Part shown: positions 12,266 through 23,774 of the stretch, in pieces
Layout of the letters: the number at the start of each line of letters is the position of its first letter
How positions within the stretch are numbered: position 1 is the first letter of the stretch
Assembly: GCA_021613535.1 (NCBI GenBank)
Contig: CP075493.1
Coordinates: 14,198,001 to 14,262,000 of the forward strand
Reading direction: 5' to 3'
Source: Adineta vaga
Taxonomy: Eukaryota > Rotifera
Length of the DNA: 64,000 nt
Translations under genes and position numbers: made by a program
The notes under the pieces: generated by a model
Seen by the model: only the letters and a program-made list of their open reading frames with translations
What the model was told of the DNA's origin: nothing
Databases searched by the model: none

Positions 12266-13279
12266 TCATTTCTGAGCAGGAACGACATGATTTCGGAATA
12301 AAGATAAACCATGTTGAAAACCTAATTTCGATAAACAAAATTGACGCATTTCTTTGAAAGTTAGCAAAACAATTGTTGAACTAAATGTATAATTCAAATA
12401 AACAATAAATGTTGTGATCGCATCAATATAAACAGAATAAGTTAAATTGAAAATCGTTTGAAAGAAATCATACAGAACCCATGGTGACCATGTCAACAAA
12501 AACCAAATAAGAAATAAATGAAGAGAATAAAGAAGACGACGATGATTTCGTGGACCGGTTTGTCCTATTTGTCGACCGACTAGAAAATATTTCCGATAGA
12601 AAATAACTCCAATGACATACAGACAACTTGTTAAAATGAGAAAATATGGAACAAATGTAATCAGTAAATCAAATAATTCATAAATCTCTCTTGCATACCA
12701 AAGATCACATGTTTGTGTTTCTGATGGGTTCTCAAGATCAATAGTTGCTGCTCCATTTTGCATTATTATTGGATAATAAAGACAAGGAAAAACAATAGCA
12801 ATGAAAAGACCAAGATAATGAATACAGATTGGTAGAGTATGAGTCTGATGACGTGCTCGATGAAAGATAAATGGTTTGACAACAAGAAGAAAACGTTCAA
12901 TGGAAAGTTGTACCATAAGAAAATCATTAATTTGTGTTGGGATATAATCAAGATAAACAGTTAATTCACACAATGGAGTACCAGCAATGGGTAAACATCC
13001 ATTATGATAATAGAAATAAACTCGAATGGGTCCTTGAATAAAAGCGAGAATGACTTGGGCGATGCAACTTAAGAGGAGCGCATGGTTATTGATATCGAAA
13101 ACTTTTTTTACTTGAAAGATAAAAGTAATAACGAAAATGATATTTAGTAAAATTCCAACTGGAACAGTTATACAACTGAGAGCAAACAAAACACGATACA
13201 TAGGAATAAGATCATAACCAAGATAATCTATTCGTTCGCATCCTACGATAATAGAATTTGTATCATTATTCATATTCAT
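12266..13279 (-). CDS. Rhodopsin-like GPCR, type I copy 1
   Basis: A 337-residue single-exon receptor; the first ATG is at 13279 (an in-frame GTG just upstream is ignored). Seven hydrophobic segments, Cys before TM3 (TPLCELTVYL), an ERF motif at the DRY position (LSIERFLLV), and a short tail after KEMRQFCLS. It is almost identical at nucleotide level to copies 2 and 3 over most of TM2-TM7. The N-terminal roughly 70 codons, the third intracellular loop (about 12548-12645) and the last 11 codons differ strongly. This mosaic is described in the findings. Ligand unknown. Confidence 0.8.
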   Translation of the reverse strand: MNMNNDTNSIIVGCERIDYLGYDLIPMYRVLFALSCITVPVGILLNIIFVITFIFQVKKVFDINNHALLLSCIAQVILAFIQGPIRVYFYYHNGCLPIAGTPLCELTVYLDYIPTQINDFLMVQLSIERFLLVVKPFIFHRARHQTHTLPICIHYLGLFIAIVFPCLYYPIIMQNGAATIDLENPSETQTCDLWYAREIYELFDLLITFVPYFLILTSCLYVIGVIFYRKYFLVGRQIGQTGPRNHRRLLYSLHLFLIWFLLTWSPWVLYDFFQTIFNLTYSVYIDAITTFIVYLNYTFSSTIVLLTFKEMRQFCLSKLGFQHGLSLFRNHVVPAQK

Positions 13280-14529
13280 GTACACAACTAGAGTAAGTGA
13301 AATACGATATTTTAGAAATAGAAAAAGACTTCATAAGTTTTATTAATTGTAAAGATAAAAAAAGAATTATTTTCCTTTCAGGAACTAAATAATTGATATA
13401 CGAAGTTATCAAAAGAAAAGAAAGCTTCTCGCTACATTATTTATTACTAGTATAGTTCATTTTATATCACATGCTGTTTCTCATAGAAAGTTAAATATAG
13501 TTTACTATTTAACAATAACATATCTTGAATGAAGATCATTAACACCATAGAATGACACGTTTTTTCTTTTTTTTATGCCATAATAGAGTCATTGATCATG
13601 CGTAAAGAGGTCGAGAAAACGATGAAGAGAATACAACATATCACTCTCGTTTTGATTCATCAAAATCAGAGGCTATACAACATTTGTCCTTTTATATCTT
13701 ATATAATGTCAGATCACATCTTTCTCGTCGAAAATGAGCGAATTTAGTAATGTATATCGATACTCATAAGATGAAGCTTGATTTGTTATTGAGTATTTGA
13801 TTTTACAGACAACTATTTCACTAGAATTATTAAAAGTATTGATCGATTTTGAAGTATTTCTTGAATATGTCAACATATGTATAAAGAACGTTTTCAAGTA
13901 ATATTTTGATGACATTATCTTCGAACGAAGCGCCTACTATAGATTCAATTTTTAACCATCATTATAATCAGCTGAAATTATAGCATACGGATGTACAATC
14001 TTCCTTTCCCTTATCGAAAGAATATGCCATTAGTCTTATTACCAACATACCTCATTGCGAAATCTACTTGATTATCAAAATTGAGAAGCGTCATTATTAA
14101 CGGATTTAACTATACATTTGGAACTACAGTATATTGTACTCAAACATACTTCAGAATACTTTGATTGAATCTATCGCTTTGTGAATATTGCTCGTCTTAA
14201 TGCTGGTAATTTGTCTGAAATCAAATACAACAATACCATAATACTTCACTCAGATGTCAAAAACAAAAACGAATAGATGATTGGTCGGCCTTGTTTTTGA
14301 CAGTAAATCGAGTGTAATCAATCTCTTTTTAGGATACCATTGATGTGCTGAAAACTCGCAATGTAAAAACACCTCAATACCATAATAGTACTGTTACATC
14401 ACCTTTCGTATACGACAGGAAGAAAAGGAAAGAATATCTGTCATACAAATGATTTCGTCATTCTTCGATCGTAATGATGAAAACTTTCCCGATATATGAT
14501 TATTAATGACAAAAAAAGAGTACTGAAAC
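13280..14529. other. Intergenic spacer
   Basis: No gene recognised. A 68-codon minus frame at 13709-13915 shows no motif. The run of seven A at 14511-14517 belongs to the terminator of the tRNA. Confidence 0.35.
14511..14517 (-). terminator. Pol III T-run terminator of tRNA-Asn
   Basis: Seven T on the minus strand starting 13 nt after the acceptor stem, the usual signal for Pol III termination. Confidence 0.7.
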
Positions 14530-14530
14530 A

Positions 14531-14603
14531 GCTCCTGAGTGGACTCGAACCACCTATCACCCGGTTAACAGCCGGGTGCGTTTACCGCTTACGCCACAGG
14601 AGC
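14531..14603 (-). tRNA. tRNA-Asn (GTT anticodon)
   Basis: The minus strand folds as a full cloverleaf. The acceptor stem GCTCCTG/CAGGAGC is perfect over 7 bp, followed by a four-pair D stem, an anticodon stem CCCGG/CCGGG with loop CTGTTAA, a 5-nt variable loop, and a T stem GGTGG/CCACT with loop TTCGAGT. The anticodon GTT reads AAC/AAU. The internal promoter boxes fit: TGGCGTAAGCGG (A box) and GGTTCGAGTCC (B box). A T7 run 13 nt downstream is a Pol III terminator. There is no intron. The base at the discriminator position (14530) would be U, whereas G73 is usual for tRNA-Asn. Confidence 0.93.
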
Positions 14604-15125
14604 ACATCATATATCAATATTACATTTAATTTGTTCTAGTTTCAACATGAAAAGAATCAAAGTTACAGATGAAGATTAGCAAAAAAGTCTTAATTAGTCA
14701 AGAAGATATCAAATCTTTCTAAAGAATTTTTAAAATGAACTCTTTTTCTCTCTCCGAAACTTCTATAGAAACATCTAAGAATATAACAGTTTATAAAATG
14801 TACGAAGAACAAAAACTAACTTCCTTTTCTTCTTCAGTACATTTTATTTCAATCGCAGATTATGATGTATTTGATATATAGATTAGATTTTCATCAAGCA
14901 ATGATGAAAGCAAGAGAATATCTAATTAATTTCGACAACTATTAAACAAAGCATGTTATAATAAGATCTAGGTTTTGATCATCATTAAAATGGCTCGATA
15001 CAAGCGAGGTTGAAAATTTATCAACTAAGTAATTAACTAGTGTATGAAAAGTTCTGTGTTCTTTTCCAATAAGTACACTGATTGAGACTCTCCAATGGTT
15101 GATCATGACGAGATCTGTTGTGTTA
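14604..15125. other. Intergenic spacer
   Basis: AT-rich, nothing recognised. Confidence 0.35.
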
Positions 15126-15365
15126 TCATTGCTCCAATCCTTGGACGTGAATCAACAGTATATAGTTCATTGGAGTTTGAAATGTACTATTTTCTTTCCC
15201 AACTAGTATCGTAACGTCGTTGTCACCCTTATTCGTTACTATCAAATCAAGTCTATAACCATGATTAAAATCATTCGATATTATGTACGATGGCTGTTTA
15301 CCACCTGTATAGCTCGCTGCATTCGGCAACGATTTTGATGATTCCAAAATTGTGACTACAAGTCA
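15126..15365 (-). pseudogene. FG-GAP/VCBS repeat relic
   Basis: About 75 codons without a start ATG. The content is a single FG-GAP/VCBS beta-propeller-like unit: SNDFNHGYRLDLIVTNKG, then DVTILVGKENSTF. In intact bdelloid proteins many such units follow each other, with the pattern 'DFNxDxxxDlvVxNxxxNxvxiLlGxGxGtF'. Only one unit remains, ending in a stop. It is most likely a remnant of an extracellular VCBS-repeat protein; a similar relic sits at 23.0 kb. Confidence 0.6.
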
Positions 15366-15936
15366 GGGATTTGTTGTTTTTGAAACGTTCAGATCTTCTT
15401 TTGTTTCCCGTCAAGGAAGTTAATGGATATGTTTTTCTCTCTGTTTCATAAAAGACTATTTTTGTGTTAATAAAAATAGACCATTTACGTATTTCAGTGA
15501 TGAAAAAATTGCATAGAAGGAAGTTAAATTATTTTTATCAAATAAATCATTTCTACTGATGATAATTATTTCAGAAACAAACACTTCTCCCTTTATTTTG
15601 CTTTTAACAATTTTATTTATAAAAATGTATTTCACCATTATGTCACTACGATACACAACACATCTTTCCCGTTTTCTTTCATAGAATTGTTCGTAATCAC
15701 ATGTTATTTCTAGTACTCAGATAAAAAAATTATTTGAGTTATCACTTGTGAAAATACCAATGAGAAGTTTTTTTCCGAACGCTGAATTCATTCTATGATT
15801 ATAATCTAATAATAGCAGAGATAATGCATTCCACTTCATGTCGTCTAATAAAACAAAATACTTCGTCATTTGATTTTTATAACAAGTATTTTCTTTCAAA
15901 TCAGAAGTAAAGAACGTTAATGAAAAAATACTGAAT
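15366..15936. other. Intergenic spacer upstream of GPCR
   Basis: Two minus-strand frames of 60-66 codons (15456-15656, 15717-15899) have no recognisable content. Promoter-proximal DNA of the receptor at 15937. Confidence 0.35.
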
Positions 15937-16983
15937 ATGAATACAGATTATATTGTTTCACTTTCCTCTGCACGATCAAAATTTGCTCTTTATGTCTCAA
16001 TTCCAATTTGTCTAATTAGTATTATTGGTGAACTATTTAGTCTTTTGGTTCTTCTTAGTTTAAAAACATTTCGACAAAATTCTTGTGCATTTTATCTTCT
16101 ATCAATGTCATTATTCAATGTTATTCGATTCATTTTTAGCACATCATTGATCGCGATTTCAATGGCATTTCCAGTGAATTTCATATCGATTTTATTTTAT
16201 TATTGTCAAATACGTAATCTTATTGTTGCAACGTGTAATTTATCTGCTATCACATGTTTATGTTTAGCAATTATTGATCAATATTTTGCAACATGTTCTC
16301 GTCCACATTGGCAACAATGGTCAACCATTCGAATTGCTCATCGTGTGACAATAATTATCACATTAATTTGGATTTGTCATGCGATACCTTATTTCATTTA
16401 TTTCGATCAATTATCAATAGTAAATCCAGCACTTTGCATTTCAACTAACTCAATTCTAATTCAGTATCATACTTATGTATATCTTATTACATATGGAAAT
16501 CTTTTCCCATTTATTGCTGTCATTTTTGGTTTGATGGCTTTTCGAAATGCCCGAACATTGACAACACGAACAAATCCACTTGTTCGCCGTGAATTAGATA
16601 AACAATTAACAACAATGGTTCTTGTTGAGATATGTATTTATGTTTGTACTTATGTTCCATATTCAATAACAAATGCAATTTCATCATTAAATACCAATCG
16701 TGATCTCGTTTTTCTTGCCCAATTAAATTTGATCAATGCGATTACATTAACCTTATCTTTTCTAAGCAATGGAGTAAGATTTGTTTCATTGATGAAATCA
16801 AAATGTTCTTCTTCTTCTTCTTTCTCTTCTCTTTAGAATTCATTTTACACATATGTTTGTGTATCGAAACGATTTCGTCGGCAAACCAAATATGTTTTAT
16901 ATGAAATGTATATGAACAGATGTCAACAAAAACGAATTCAGCCAAATAATATGGAAATTCATGCAGAGACAGAGAAACAATAA
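15937..16983 (+). CDS. Rhodopsin-like GPCR, type II copy 1, two exons
   Basis: Exon 1 15937-16773 carries TM1-TM7. A 63-nt intron (16774-16836, GTAAGA...CTTTAG with a long CTT tract) follows, then exon 2 16837-16983 adds the cytoplasmic tail. The tail begins NSFYTYVCVSKRFRRQ, matching the post-TM7 helix of this receptor group. About 327 residues. Cys before TM3 (YYCQIRN), a DQY motif at the DRY position (AIIDQYFAT), and NARTLTTR in loop 3. The first exon alone would end in an artefactual Ser-rich tail translated from the intron. It is head-to-head oriented relative to its close homologue ending at 17227. Confidence 0.82.
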
Positions 16984-17226
16984 TAAGCTTTCGTACTTTG
17001 TAAGACAATAAAAAAAATGAATAGAAAATAAAATTAAGTTTGTGGCTAAAAGTAGTATCGATTATTCATTCAGTGTTGTAGGACAAGAAATTTAAATTCT
17101 TTTTTCTATACAAAGTATTAATCGGTCCATACAGAAAAAAGGAGTAAAATGTCCAAAAACCTCGTACTATTGTCAAATGGTTTCGTACAAAGAATGAATG
17201 CTGAATAAGATTTGAGTATATATTAA

Positions 17227-18260
17227 TCAATATTCATTGTTGGTCTCAGCTTGTATTTCTGGAATAATTTGATTTTCCCGACAGAAATTCCTATGAATAT
17301 CAATTAAAACATATTTGGCTTGTCGACGAAATCGTTTTGATACACAAATATATGTATAAAAGGAATTCTAAATACAATAAATCATTAAAGAATAAATTCA
17401 TCTTCTCAATCAAATAGTTTTACCCCATTTGTTAAAATGTTGACAGTCAATGTTACAGCGTTGATCAAATTCATTTGAGCAAGAACAACAGGATCACGAT
17501 TAGTGTTTAATGATAAAAATCCACTTGTAATCGAATATGGAAAATAGGTACAAACATAAACACAAATCTCAACAAGAACCATAATGGTCAATTGTTTATC
17601 TAATTCACGGCGAACAAGTGGATTTATTCGTGTTGTCAATGTTCGGGCATTTCGATAAGACAGGATTCCAAAGATTATCGCAACAAATGGGATAAGATTA
17701 CTCAATGTAAGAAAATAGCCATAAACATGATATTGTAAGAAAATAGGATCAGGTGAGGTGCAAATAGCTGTATTGATTGGTGACAATTGGCTGAAGTTGA
17801 TCAGGTATAATATTGCATGTGCAATCCAAAGAATAGAAACAATGATTGTAAGACGATGTGCTAATCGAATAGTTGACCATTGCTGCCACTGTGGACGAGA
17901 ACAAGTAGCTAAATACTGATCAATGATGGCTAAACATAACATTGTTACTGCACCCATAATACATATTCCAGCAACAAAACTTCGTATTTGACAATAGTAA
18001 ACAATAGCTGATGTCCAATCGACTGGAAATGCCATCGAAATTACGACAAAGGATGTACTAAAGATCAATCGAATAAAATTGAATATTGACATGAAAAGAA
18101 GATAGAATGCACATGAACTTTGTCGAAATGTTTTTAAACTAAGCAAAACAATGATACTGAAAAGTTCACTAATAAAACTGATGAAATAAATTGGAATTGA
18201 AACGTAAAGAGCAAATTGTGATCGTATATAATAAAGTGATGAGATATATTCAGTATTCAT
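17227..18260 (-). CDS. Rhodopsin-like GPCR, type II copy 2, two exons
   Basis: Exon 1 18260-17424 encodes TM1-TM7 from ATG. A 56-nt intron (17423-17368, GTAAAA...ATTTAG) follows, and exon 2 17367-17227 encodes the tail (NSFYTYICVSKRFRRQAKYV, ending ETNNEY). Without the splice the frame would stop four codons after TM7. The DRY-position motif is DQY (AIIDQYLAT). It is nearly identical to the copy at 30970-32003, including intron and tail, except in TM3 and the TM4-ECL2 region. Ligand unknown. Confidence 0.82.
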
Positions 18261-18539
18261 TTTGAACTACGCAAATGAAAGTATGAAGATAATGTTGTCT
18301 GTTGGATGATACAAGAGGACAAAAAAAAGATTGTTGCCATAATTCTTTTCTTTACAATTAAAAGGAAATTAGTTTTCTTTTTCTCTTATTATAACATAAA
18401 CAAAAGAAACTTCAAACCTTAATTTATAAAGCTGATAGCATAGAAAGAACTATGTTTCTTTACTTAACACTTATAATCATTTTTTTCTTTGACACATTAC
18501 AATTATACTGCGTAATTTTCCTGTCGACTTGATTCATGT
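18261..18539. other. Upstream region of GPCR type II copy 2
   Basis: AT-rich. Resembles the flank upstream of the 32003 copy (agtttaaa/gaactac, then ttcttttcttt tracts), so it was duplicated with the gene. Confidence 0.35.
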
Positions 18540-21505
18540 TAGTAAAAGAAAATCTTTGAGGGTGGTCAGATCTATACATACTTTGGACAATAGTAACATA
18601 GCTTATTGCGAATAGTACTGAAATGAACAGAGATTCTTCTCGACTTTATGAGCCACGTTTTTCTATTGATTCGCCGATGACTCCAGAAACTTTCTTAGAT
18701 ACGTACATGAGAATGAGAATTTGTCCGTTTCTCTTATTACTATTGCTACCTTTATCAATTTGATTTGACGACGATTATATTTATCACAATTTTTATCAAT
18801 ACTCAATCTGAATCTCTTAAAAATAGCGAAATATATAAAATAAAACAAATATTCAATTCTTACTTAGACAAACGTGAACAACGATCTAACAGCAGAAAAT
18901 TGAAAAAGCATCTAATCGAAAAATACTACGAATACATTTTGTGGTAAACTTCATGAGTCATACCAACTGGTAACAAAGAACTATTTATTTTGCTGTGTTT
19001 ATTCGGAAACATTTGATTCCTATGATCGACAATTTTGAAAATAGACAAATGTATTGTTAAAGTAATTTTCTATTTCTAAACAATAAATTTTTCAGAAAAG
19101 TTCAATAGATCAAAATGTTCTAAAATAGGCAATGGTTACATTCTGACTTTTAAATATTCATGAGTCAATGCAAAATTTTCTCAACTGTGAAGAAATATAC
19201 AAGAAATATTTTTCTCCTTCGTGAGAGATAAAAAGTTGAAATATTTATTCGAACATTTCCATCAAATCGAGAAATACAATGTCAGATGTGAAAGTTTATT
19301 TGAGATCTGTTCATTAATTCGTTGATGAAAGGGTTTGCTTCTTATTGTTTTTCTCTGATATTCTATATCTATAACAAATAATAACATATCCTTGGATTTT
19401 GATATTGATCGAAAAAAGTATGTCAGGGATAACCAAATAGTATTCTCTTGTTTTATAATTTACTGCAGGATGACGAAATATATTTGAAAGAGTCGATTGT
19501 CTTGATCTACGTCATAAAACGATTGGCTACAATTGATTTTAATGCAGGAGATCGATCAATGGTTTGTATCGGTCGAACCGGTTGGATTCTGTTTTCAATT
19601 AAAGATAAGCCATGTTGAAAACCTAATTTCGACAAACAGAATTGACGCATTTCTTTGAAAGTTAGCAAAACAATTGTTGAACTAAATGTATAATTCAGAT
19701 AAACAATAAACGTTGTGATCGCATCAATATAAACAGAATAAGTTAAATTGAAAATCGTTTGAAAAAAATCATACAGAACCCATGGTGACCATGTCAACAA
19801 AAACCAAATAAGAAATAAATGAAGAGAATAAAGAAGACGACGATGATGTCGTGGACCAATTTGTCTTCCTTCTTGATCACCCCGAGAATATTTTTGATAG
19901 AAAAAAATACCAATAACAAATAAACACATAATTAAAATGAGAAAATATGGAACAAATGTAATCAGTAAATCAAATAATTCATAAATCTCTCTTGCATACC
20001 AAAGATCACATGTTTGTGTTTCTGATGGGTTCTCAAGATCAATAGTTGCTGCTCCATTTTGCATTATTATTGGATAATAAAGACAAGGAAAAACAATAGC
20101 AATGAAAAGACCCAGATAATGAATACAGATTGGTAGAGTATGAGTCTGATGACGTGCTCGATGGAAGATAAATGGTTTGACAACAAGAAGAAAACGTTCA
20201 ATGGAAAGTTGTACCATAAGAAAATCATTAATTTGTGTTGGAATATAATCAAGATAAACAGTTAATTCACACAATGGAGTACCAGCAATGGGTAAACATC
20301 CATTATGATAATAGAAATAAACTCGAATGGGTCCTTGAATAAAAGCGAGAATGACTTGGGCGATGCAACTCAATAAAAGTGCATGACTATTAACTGCAAA
20401 TATTTTCTTTCCACGACAAATAATTGTAATGACAAAGATAATGTTAAGCAGAATTCCAAGTGGAACTGTGAAACAACTGATACCAAACAAAACACGATAC
20501 ATAGGAATAAGATCATAACCAAGTTCATCTTCTAAATCACACTCAGTTGTCATCGAAGTTGTATCATTATTTGCTTCCATACTCATTGTTTAATGCCAAG
20601 TGAACTAAAAATTTTTATTCCTAATGTGCATAGAATTTGAACCTTTTATTTGTAATGTATCTCTACGTGAATACGCTATTCTATATACAATCAGTAAGAC
20701 ATCATATTTATTTTGATTATATCTTTTGGATAAAATAATTACCAGTGAGTTTGTATTTTTTATAATTGTGAATAGAATAGTTTAGTTTGAAGAGGTTTTC
20801 TCTGATTATAATGAAGCATTGTACTGAGTAATAAGTAGTTAAAAACGGATATGCATCTTTCTGTTCTATTGAGAAGAAAAAAGTACGTCGTATTTTATTT
20901 TTATTAATTTTCTTAGTCTGAATTATCGGGAACTATGGTTTCTTTTTTCATGTCAAACGACCTCTTTTTGTGTCATCAACGGATCATAATCTTAAAGATG
21001 AGATAAAAATTAAAAATGTAAAGGAATGATATGCTATTGTCACTTTTATTCCTCGAGCTAACAAAAATGTCAAACTAAATCTTGAAGATAACTATTAATG
21101 TATTTTTCGTCGACAACCATTTTCGATCTCATTCACAATAGATCTTCTCGAATAACTATGTAATTATAATTTCACATTTTCATTATCTCTCCGAAAGAAG
21201 CACGTCATCATCATTATCCTTTAGTAACGATGAAGAACCTGATTTAAATTTATAATTCATATGAGAAATTTACAATACATCTACACATGTCTTCATGTGT
21301 CAATTCAAGACGTTTTTCTTAGAGAAAATATAGAAAATAATTAAAGAGAAAAGAGAAAACATGGAGAAAACTTTCTAAATTCAGTTTTGTTTTAAATATG
21401 TTTCATTCTTCTTTGATAAAGTTATCGTGCATAAATTTGAATGAATATATAATTGAGATAATTATATAATAATCGAATCCATTTCAATCTGTTTAACCAA
21501 AAACA
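18540..21505. repeat. Segmental duplication, unit A
   Basis: A block of about 3 kb holding a short relic (18550-18950), the GPCR type I copy 2 and its upstream flank. It aligns in the same order and orientation with 23775-26394. Shared landmarks: 'gattcgccgatg' near 18670 and 23990, 'gagaatgagaatttgtc' near 18712 and 24032, 'gaagaggttttctctgatta' near 20791 and 25681, and 'tcgaataactatgtaattataatt' near 21150 and 26040. Similarity stops at 'atctgtttaaccaaaaa'. Confidence 0.8.
19507..20586 (-). CDS. Rhodopsin-like GPCR, type I copy 2
   Basis: 359 residues from ATG at 20586, single exon. Same architecture as copy 1: TPLCELTV before TM3, LSIERFLLV at the DRY position, SPWVLYDFF in TM6. It differs from copy 3 by only a few residues, and the tail is extended (IQTIDRSPALKS). 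Copy 1 shares the membrane core but not the N-terminus. Part of segmental duplication unit A. Confidence 0.82.
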   Translation of the reverse strand: MSMEANNDTTSMTTECDLEDELGYDLIPMYRVLFGISCFTVPLGILLNIIFVITIICRGKKIFAVNSHALLLSCIAQVILAFIQGPIRVYFYYHNGCLPIAGTPLCELTVYLDYIPTQINDFLMVQLSIERFLLVVKPFIFHRARHQTHTLPICIHYLGLFIAIVFPCLYYPIIMQNGAATIDLENPSETQTCDLWYAREIYELFDLLITFVPYFLILIMCLFVIGIFFYQKYSRGDQEGRQIGPRHHRRLLYSLHLFLIWFLLTWSPWVLYDFFQTIFNLTYSVYIDAITTFIVYLNYTFSSTIVLLTFKEMRQFCLSKLGFQHGLSLIENRIQPVRPIQTIDRSPALKSIVANRFMT

Positions 21506-21997
21506 GTGATTCTGGAAATACTAATATTTCAGCTTCATTTTCGAATTCAGAAATACATGGTTCTTTATCTGATATTTTCCTTAAATTAATCGCTTGTTCA
21601 ATTCTTTTCGTTTATCGTTACCAGATTGTCACGGCTCGCGGCATATGATTTTGCTACCTGTTCATGCAGTGAAATTGAACATAATGTTTTGGGTTCAATG
21701 GTTGCTTTTTTCGTCAATGGCCAACAATATAAAGACGTAAAGTTGTCATCGTCATTTTTTTACCACATGCAGTAGGAAGTATTTTGATTTCACTCTGATC
21801 GATACAATTTTTAGTGGTCCTCACAATGATTGATGCACATGACCTAGTTTATGATAAAATACCGCTTTCAAAGTATATAGATGAAATAAATCTACACTGT
21901 CATAATGATACATTTTTATATCTTTCGATTTCCTTCATGTTGAAAGATATAAACTATTAAATATTCCAATGTATTAACAAACATTTCATATATTTAT
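20587..21997. other. Duplicated flank and AT-rich spacer
   Basis: 20587-21505 is the upstream flank shared with 25464-26394. From 21506 to 21997 the sequence is unique, with no recognisable gene. Confidence 0.45.
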
Positions 21998-22204
21998 CAA
22001 CTTCAATTCAAAGAGTTCAACCGACAGCTGAAACATATCGACAGAGTTGTTGAACGTTTGAGAACGCATTTCAAAGAAATCGAAGAAATCCAACGAGAAA
22101 ATGAATTCAATGAAATTGATTTAGATGATTTGAGAGAAAAACTATATCAAATGAATGAAGAACATCGACAAGGATTTTTGAATGAATTTTCAATTGTTTT
22201 ATAA
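21998..22204 (+). pseudogene. Coiled-coil-like coding relic
   Basis: An open stretch of 68 codons without ATG, ending in TAA at 22202-22204. It is rich in charged heptad-like sequence (HIDRVVERLRTHFKEIEEI, DLDDLREKLYQMNEE). Composition clearly differs from the AT-rich non-coding neighbours, so it probably derives from an exon. No upstream exon, splice acceptor or domain could be identified. Confidence 0.35.
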
Positions 22205-22426
22205 AAGAGTAAGTTGAAAGTTTTAAATTCTTGTTTTATTGAAGAGAAAAACTGATTTTAAACTAATGACTAAAAAGTCTTTATATTCTAATTAAACCCA
22301 AAAACGTCTTTTTTAAAAGATCAAGTTAATCTTTTTCGTTTGATTCAACGTGTCGAACTAATTTCTAATGTTTAAATATTTAATCATTTTCACAATTTCA
22401 TATTTGTCAGATAGTTTATTCAAATT

Positions 22427-22537
22427 CTCGTTAATGATCAACTCTCTTTCTCTCAAAGAATCTTTGTTGATAAAGATCAATCTGTTTATGTTTCAAATAA
22501 CGAAAATGCTCGAATCGTTCGATTTCTTTTGATTTAA
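22427..22537 (+). pseudogene. NHL-repeat relic
   Basis: One repeat of the bdelloid NHL type in frame: QLSFSQRIFVDKDQSVYVS, then NENARIVRF and a stop. The pattern 'QLxxPxxIFVDKDQxxYVSDxxNhRVmkW' is that seen in the NHL proteins at 33.7 and 44.2 kb. No flanking repeats survive. Confidence 0.5.
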
Positions 22538-23019
22538 TAAAATCTTTAAAAAAATGAGAATGAAACATAAGACATGATGTCAACAATCATATAATAAAAC
22601 CATGAAAAGATGAATATTTGAAAGAAAAGAAAGATCTCTTAAAAAACAAACTTCATTCCGAATTGATGTTAATATACGTATTTAATGAGAAGAATAATGT
22701 ATTGAAATTTCAACAAACCCAACAAGATTAAATTGGTTTTCGAAGATTCTTAATCAAATCAAACGACGGAAGAGACAAATCAATTTCATGTTAATCGATT
22801 TCAACGTGAATTGTATTTTTTTTTATCTCTTATGAAATTTTGTAAAAAAAGAACAAAGATCATTGTGTATTATCATTCATACTCATAATTTCTATCGCAT
22901 TTAGACATATTCGAGGAAACAAATCTTTGAAGAAATATCATCGATCGATTCAAATTTTGGCACTTTTATGGGTGAAGATGACGGAAAATAGTGACTACAA
23001 TTCGAAAGGATTATGATTG

Positions 23020-23497
23020 AAATCACTTAATGTTATCCACGACGGATCCTTAGCAATTATGTAGTTTAATGGTGTGTGAAAGGTTGCATTTCCATCATCC
23101 AATAATATATTAATAGTTTTATCACGTCGATTGTTTAATACTAGATCGAATTTAGTATCCTGTTTGAAATCACTTGATGTGATAGAAAATGATAAATTAC
23201 CAGCTGAACAGTTTATGAAAATCCCTAAATAACTATACTGTTACGGACGGCATGAACATTCGTATAGATTAATAAGTTGGCGTAAAGAAAAGATTATTGC
23301 GCCGGAAAGCTATTTTTTAACGAAATCGCAAATAAACAAATCATATCAATAATTGTTCCTGGAGAGATGCTTCGAGATTTTCTTCTTGGAACAGAACCGA
23401 ACATAATATCACCTATAATCAGACTAATCAATATGCTCATTGAAATCATTGACGCGTAATATACGTATATAAGAGACTTTTGCATAGAGACATGCAC
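23020..23497 (-). pseudogene. Relic of a membrane-anchored FG-GAP/VCBS protein
   Basis: Two pieces in the right order on the minus strand. At 23497-23294 an ATG-initiated frame has one hydrophobic segment (ASMISMSILISLIIGDIMFG) followed by a basic stretch (PRRKSRS), as expected for a type II anchor. At about 23220-23030 a single VCBS unit follows: SSDFKQDTKFDLVLNNRRD, then TINILLDDGNATFHTPLNY. The expected Thr-rich stalk and further repeats are missing, and stops separate the parts. Compare the relic at 15126. Confidence 0.5.
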
Positions 23498-23774
23498 CTA
23501 TATATGTATATATCATTAAAAGAATATTACGAATCTTCTCATTTACCTTCAAACGAAGATTCGAATAATAGCTCCTTAAGCACAACCTGTTCCAAATGAA
23601 TTATATTAAGACCAGGTGCAGGAAACAATCGAGACTGAACAATCATTCACGTTCTTGTTAAAAGAAGAGCTTAACCTTCAGTCCTAACATGTTATTGTGC
23701 ACGGATGGTTTGCCTATTGCTGGTATGACCCTCAAACCATCGCATGTTTGTTGAATTTGGAATACTAAATTATG

